From positions 1 through 9,885 of the forward strand of contig CAYXSA010000131.1 of NCBI GenBank assembly GCA_964467315.1: a stretch of DNA of 9,885 nucleotides. Reading direction: 5' to 3'. This document shows positions 7,552 through 9,885 of this stretch, piece after piece. Source of the stretch: JAAFIM01 sp964467315 (GTDB lineage: Bacteria > Bacteroidota > Bacteroidia > Chitinophagales > Saprospiraceae). The notes under the pieces were generated by a model. That model had not been told where the DNA came from, made no database searches, and saw only the letters and a list, made by a program, of their open reading frames with translations. The position numbers and the translations under genes are program-made. Each line of letters opens with the position of its first letter. The first letter of the stretch is position 1.

Positions 7552-7588
7552 AACGCACAAGCGCCCCTTTGGCGCTTGTGCGTTTTAT
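7552..7588 (+). terminator. Probable terminator after gldK-like gene (also H1 of copy C)
   Basis: A 14-bp perfect stem (7552-7565 with 7571-7584, loop CCTTT) ends in TTTTATT, about 40 bases after the gldK-like stop. It has the form of an intrinsic terminator. It also holds the H1 position of repeat copy C, directly before box 1, so it may be part of that element that doubles as a terminator. It would separate gldK and rpoC transcription. Confidence 0.65.
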
Positions 7589-7720
7589 TGCGTGAGGGAT
7601 AGTAGGGGCGAATCAACATTCGCCCTTTAGGGCGATGGTGATGTGCCCCGAATAGCCCGACCGCGCCGCCTTTTTAGCGGCGCGGGCACGCCCAAAAAAA
7701 TAAAAATAATAAAAAGCTGC
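7552..7720 (+). repeat. Three-hairpin interspersed element, copy C
   Basis: Same orientation and part order as copy A: H1 (7552-7584), box 1 GCGTGAGGGATAG (7590-7602), a long H2 (GGGGC 7605-7609 with 7645-7649, inner imperfect stem 7612-7625 with 7630-7642), box 2 ATAGCCCGACC (7652-7662), H3 (7661-7669 with 7677-7685, 9 bp, loop CTTTTTA), box 3 GGCACGCC (7685-7692), then an A-rich tail ending AAAAAGCTGC (7711-7720), an end shared with copy B. H1 and H2 have sequences unrelated to A and B but still form stems. It lies between the gldK-like gene and rpoC. Confidence 0.87.
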
Positions 7721-7739
7721 ATGGTACGGCGGAAAGCGC

Positions 7740-7747
7740 TATATTTG
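7740..7747 (+). promoter_or_regulatory. Probable rpoC promoter (-7 element)
   Basis: TATATTTG is an exact match to the Bacteroidota TAnnTTTG -7 motif, 38 bases before the rpoC ATG and 19 bases past the end of repeat copy C. A second exact match, TAATTTTG, lies at 7753-7760. No clear TTG-type upstream element was found at the expected distance. With the hairpin at 7552-7588 upstream, an independent rpoC promoter here is likely. Confidence 0.5.
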
Positions 7748-7785
7748 CCCGCTAATTTTGTATCAATACAGCATAACGCTAAAAT

Positions 7786-9885
7786 ATGCCATTCAAAAAG
7801 AACAGTTTAAACAAGGCGAGTAGTGATTTTGAGTCTATCACGCTGAGTTTAGCTTCGCCAAATTCCATCTTAGACCGTTCATCGGGGGAGGTGCTAAAGC
7901 CAGAAACTATCAATTATCGCTCCTACAAACCTGAGCGCGATGGTCTTTTCTGCGAGCGTATTTTTGGGCCTGTGAAGGACTACGAATGCTATTGCGGCAA
8001 GTACAAGCGCATTCGCTACAAGGGCATTTTTTGCGACCGTTGCGGGGTGGAAGTTACCGAGAAAAAGGTGCGCCGCGAGCGTATGGGGCATATCCAACTG
8101 GTAGTGCCTGTGGTGCATATTTGGTACTTTAAGTCTTTGCCAAATAAGATTGGTTACCTTTTGGGTTTCTCGTCGAAAAAGCTGGAGAGCATTATTTATT
8201 ATGAGCGCTATGTGGTCATACAGCCTGGCGTTTTGAGCGATAAAGCAGAAGCAAAGGCGCTTTTGACGGAGGAAGAATATCTGGATTTGCTGGATACTTT
8301 GCCCAAACACAACCAAGAATTGGCAGATGATGACCCGCAGAAGTTCATCGCTAAGATGGGCGCGGAAGCGGTTTTTGATTTGCTGAGTAGAATAGATTTG
8401 CAGGCTCTGTCGACGGATTTGCGCACGCGTGCTGCTACCGAAAACTCCCAGCAGCGCAAATCGGAGGCATTGAAACGCTTGCGCATTGTGGAGGCATTCC
8501 GCGAGGGGCAACTGCTGATGGAAAACCGCCCAGAATGGATGGTTATCCAAAATTTGCCTGTTATACCGCCAGAATTGCGCCCCTTAGTGCCATTGGACGG
8601 TGGTCGCTTTGCGTCTTCGGACATGAACGACTTGTATCGCCGTGTTATCATTCGCAACAATCGCCTAAAACGGCTTTTGGAAATCAAAGCGCCAGAGGTT
8701 ATCTTGCGTAATGAGAAGCGTATGTTGCAAGAAGCGGTAGATTCTTTGTTTGACAACTCTCGCAAGTCCAATGCCGTGAAAGCCGAAGGCGGTCGCGCTT
8801 TGAAATCCTTGAGCGATGTACTCAAAGGCAAGCAAGGGCGTTTCCGTCAGAATCTATTGGGTAAGCGTGTGGACTATTCTGGTCGCTCGGTTATCGTCGT
8901 AGGTCCGACGCTGAAAATCCACGAATGCGGTATACCGAAAAATATGGCGGCGGAGCTGTTTAAGCCCTTCATTATCCGCAAGCTCATAGAGCGCGGTATC
9001 GTGAAAACGGTAAAATCAGCGAAGAAACTCGTCGATAAGAAAGATTCCGTTATCTGGGATATACTCGAAAATACGCTGAAAGGACACCCCGTATTGCTCA
9101 ATCGTGCACCAACCCTGCACAGGCTCTCAATACAGGCGTTTCAGCCAAAATTAATAGAAGGCAAAGCGATACAACTACACCCCTTGGTCTGTACTGCATT
9201 CAATGCGGACTTTGACGGTGACCAGATGGCGGTACACGTACCCCTTAGCAACGCCGCCGTACTGGAGGCGCAAATGCTGATGCTCGCCGCCCATAATATG
9301 CTCAATCCGCAGAACGGTACACCGATTACCCTGCCTTCGCAAGACATGGTTTTGGGTCTGTACTATCTCACAAAGGGCAAAAAAACCAATGCCGCCGCTG
9401 GTACGAAAGTAAAGGGCGAAGGTAAAAAATTCTACTCGCCCGAAGAGGTGATCATCGCCTACAACGAAGGCAAAGTCGACCTACACGCCCACGTAGAGGC
9501 TCGCCTGCCCGTAGAAGATGCCAACGGCAAAATCGTTATCAAACGCACACAGTCTACAGTCGGTCGCATTCTCTTCAATGAGAAAGTGCCCCGCAGCGTG
9601 CCTTTTGTCAACGAATTGCTCTCTAAACGAAACCTGAAAAAGGTTATCTCCGATATATTGGAGCGCACCAACTTCAGCACGACGGCGATTTTCCTCGATG
9701 ATATCAAAGACTTAGGGTTCTACTGGGCTTATCGCGGCGGCTTGTCCTTCAACCTGCCCGACCTTATCGCCCCCTCCAACCGCGAACCCATCTTGGAAGC
9801 AGCCCACAGCGTCGTAGACGAAATCTGGGAAAACTACAACATGGGCTTGATAACCAACAATGAGCGATACAACAAAATTATCGAC
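7786..9885 (+). CDS. rpoC: RNA polymerase subunit beta' (RpoC), N-terminal 700 residues
   Basis: The open frame runs from ATG 7786 through the right edge without a stop: exactly 700 codons, roughly half the usual Bacteroidota length. The start gives MPFKKNSLNK followed by the family N-terminus S-L-A-S-P-N-S-I-L-D-R-S-S-G-E-V-L-K-P-E-T-I-N-Y. Zinc-ribbon cysteines are 68, 70, 83 and 86. Other landmarks are GRFRQNLLGKRVDYSGRS (351-368), NRAPTLHRL (439-447) and the catalytic NADFDGD loop (473-479), where Asp475, Asp477 and Asp479 coordinate the active-site magnesium. All key residues are intact, and no frameshift is seen. The subunit joins alpha, beta and omega to form the core polymerase. Normally rpoB lies immediately upstream; here a gldK-like gene and a repeat element do. 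An A-rich stretch rather than a Shine-Dalgarno precedes the ATG, usual for this phylum. G content exceeds C early in the gene and the reverse holds late. Confidence 0.98.
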   Translation, partial: MPFKKNSLNKASSDFESITLSLASPNSILDRSSGEVLKPETINYRSYKPERDGLFCERIFGPVKDYECYCGKYKRIRYKGIFCDRCGVEVTEKKVRRERMGHIQLVVPVVHIWYFKSLPNKIGYLLGFSSKKLESIIYYERYVVIQPGVLSDKAEAKALLTEEEYLDLLDTLPKHNQELADDDPQKFIAKMGAEAVFDLLSRIDLQALSTDLRTRAATENSQQRKSEALKRLRIVEAFREGQLLMENRPEWMVIQNLPVIPPELRPLVPLDGGRFASSDMNDLYRRVIIRNNRLKRLLEIKAPEVILRNEKRMLQEAVDSLFDNSRKSNAVKAEGGRALKSLSDVLKGKQGRFRQNLLGKRVDYSGRSVIVVGPTLKIHECGIPKNMAAELFKPFIIRKLIERGIVKTVKSAKKLVDKKDSVIWDILENTLKGHPVLLNRAPTLHRLSIQAFQPKLIEGKAIQLHPLVCTAFNADFDGDQMAVHVPLSNAAVLEAQMLMLAAHNMLNPQNGTPITLPSQDMVLGLYYLTKGKKTNAAAGTKVKGEGKKFYSPEEVIIAYNEGKVDLHAHVEARLPVEDANGKIVIKRTQSTVGRILFNEKVPRSVPFVNELLSKRNLKKVISDILERTNFSTTAIFLDDIKDLGFYWAYRGGLSFNLPDLIAPSNREPILEAAHSVVDEIWENYNMGLITNNERYNKIID

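Noticed and set aside
7552..7720. A tRNA or other standard structured RNA gene in the hairpin-rich region before rpoC.
   Set aside because: No cloverleaf, no T-loop GTTCRA motif and no CCA end; the hairpins match the repeat family instead.
7894..9707. Minus-strand frames of 68-218 codons opposite rpoC.
   Set aside because: rpoC is intact and unmistakable on the + strand, and the antisense translations have no recognisable content.

Overview
The window looks like a chromosomal segment of a gliding-type Bacteroidota (Cytophagales or Saprospiria grade; I cannot place it more precisely). The support is an RpoC N-terminus of Bacteroidota type, a PorP/SprF-family outer-membrane protein followed by a GldK-type lipoprotein (type IX secretion, T9SS), a very large exported lamin-tail/Ig protein, TAnnTTTG promoter motifs, and no clear Shine-Dalgarno sequences. 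All four genes are on the + strand.

Layout: 1-261 is non-coding, with a heptamer tandem repeat, a perfect 20-bp palindrome and copy A of a three-hairpin interspersed element. 262-4527 encodes a 1421-residue secreted protein: a lectin-like domain, four alternating Ig-like and lamin-tail domains, and a FlgD-like C-terminus. 4528-5017 is non-coding and holds copy B of the element in inverted orientation, then a different hairpin-rich repeat. 5018-5995 is a PorP/SprF-family gene. 5996-6236 is an AT-rich spacer. 6237-7511 is a gldK-like gene. 7512-7785 holds a hairpin that may act as a terminator, copy C of the element, and a probable promoter. 7786 to the right edge is the first 700 codons of rpoC.

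The large protein is a plausible T9SS cargo. PorP/SprF proteins and GldK belong to that system, and the porP-gldK order is the start of the usual porP-gldKLMN cluster. Here gldK is followed not by gldL but by rpoC, and rpoC is not preceded by rpoB. Two normally tight gene clusters are therefore broken at one junction, which is occupied by element copy C.

The strongest non-gene signal is this element: three copies in under 10 kb with fixed short boxes (GCGTGAGGGATAG, ATAGCCCGACC, GGCACGCC, A-rich tail) separated by hairpins whose stems are kept while their sequences change. Other points are a one-cysteine-per-domain pairing pattern in the large protein and a marked 5'-to-3' reversal of G-versus-C content inside both long genes.
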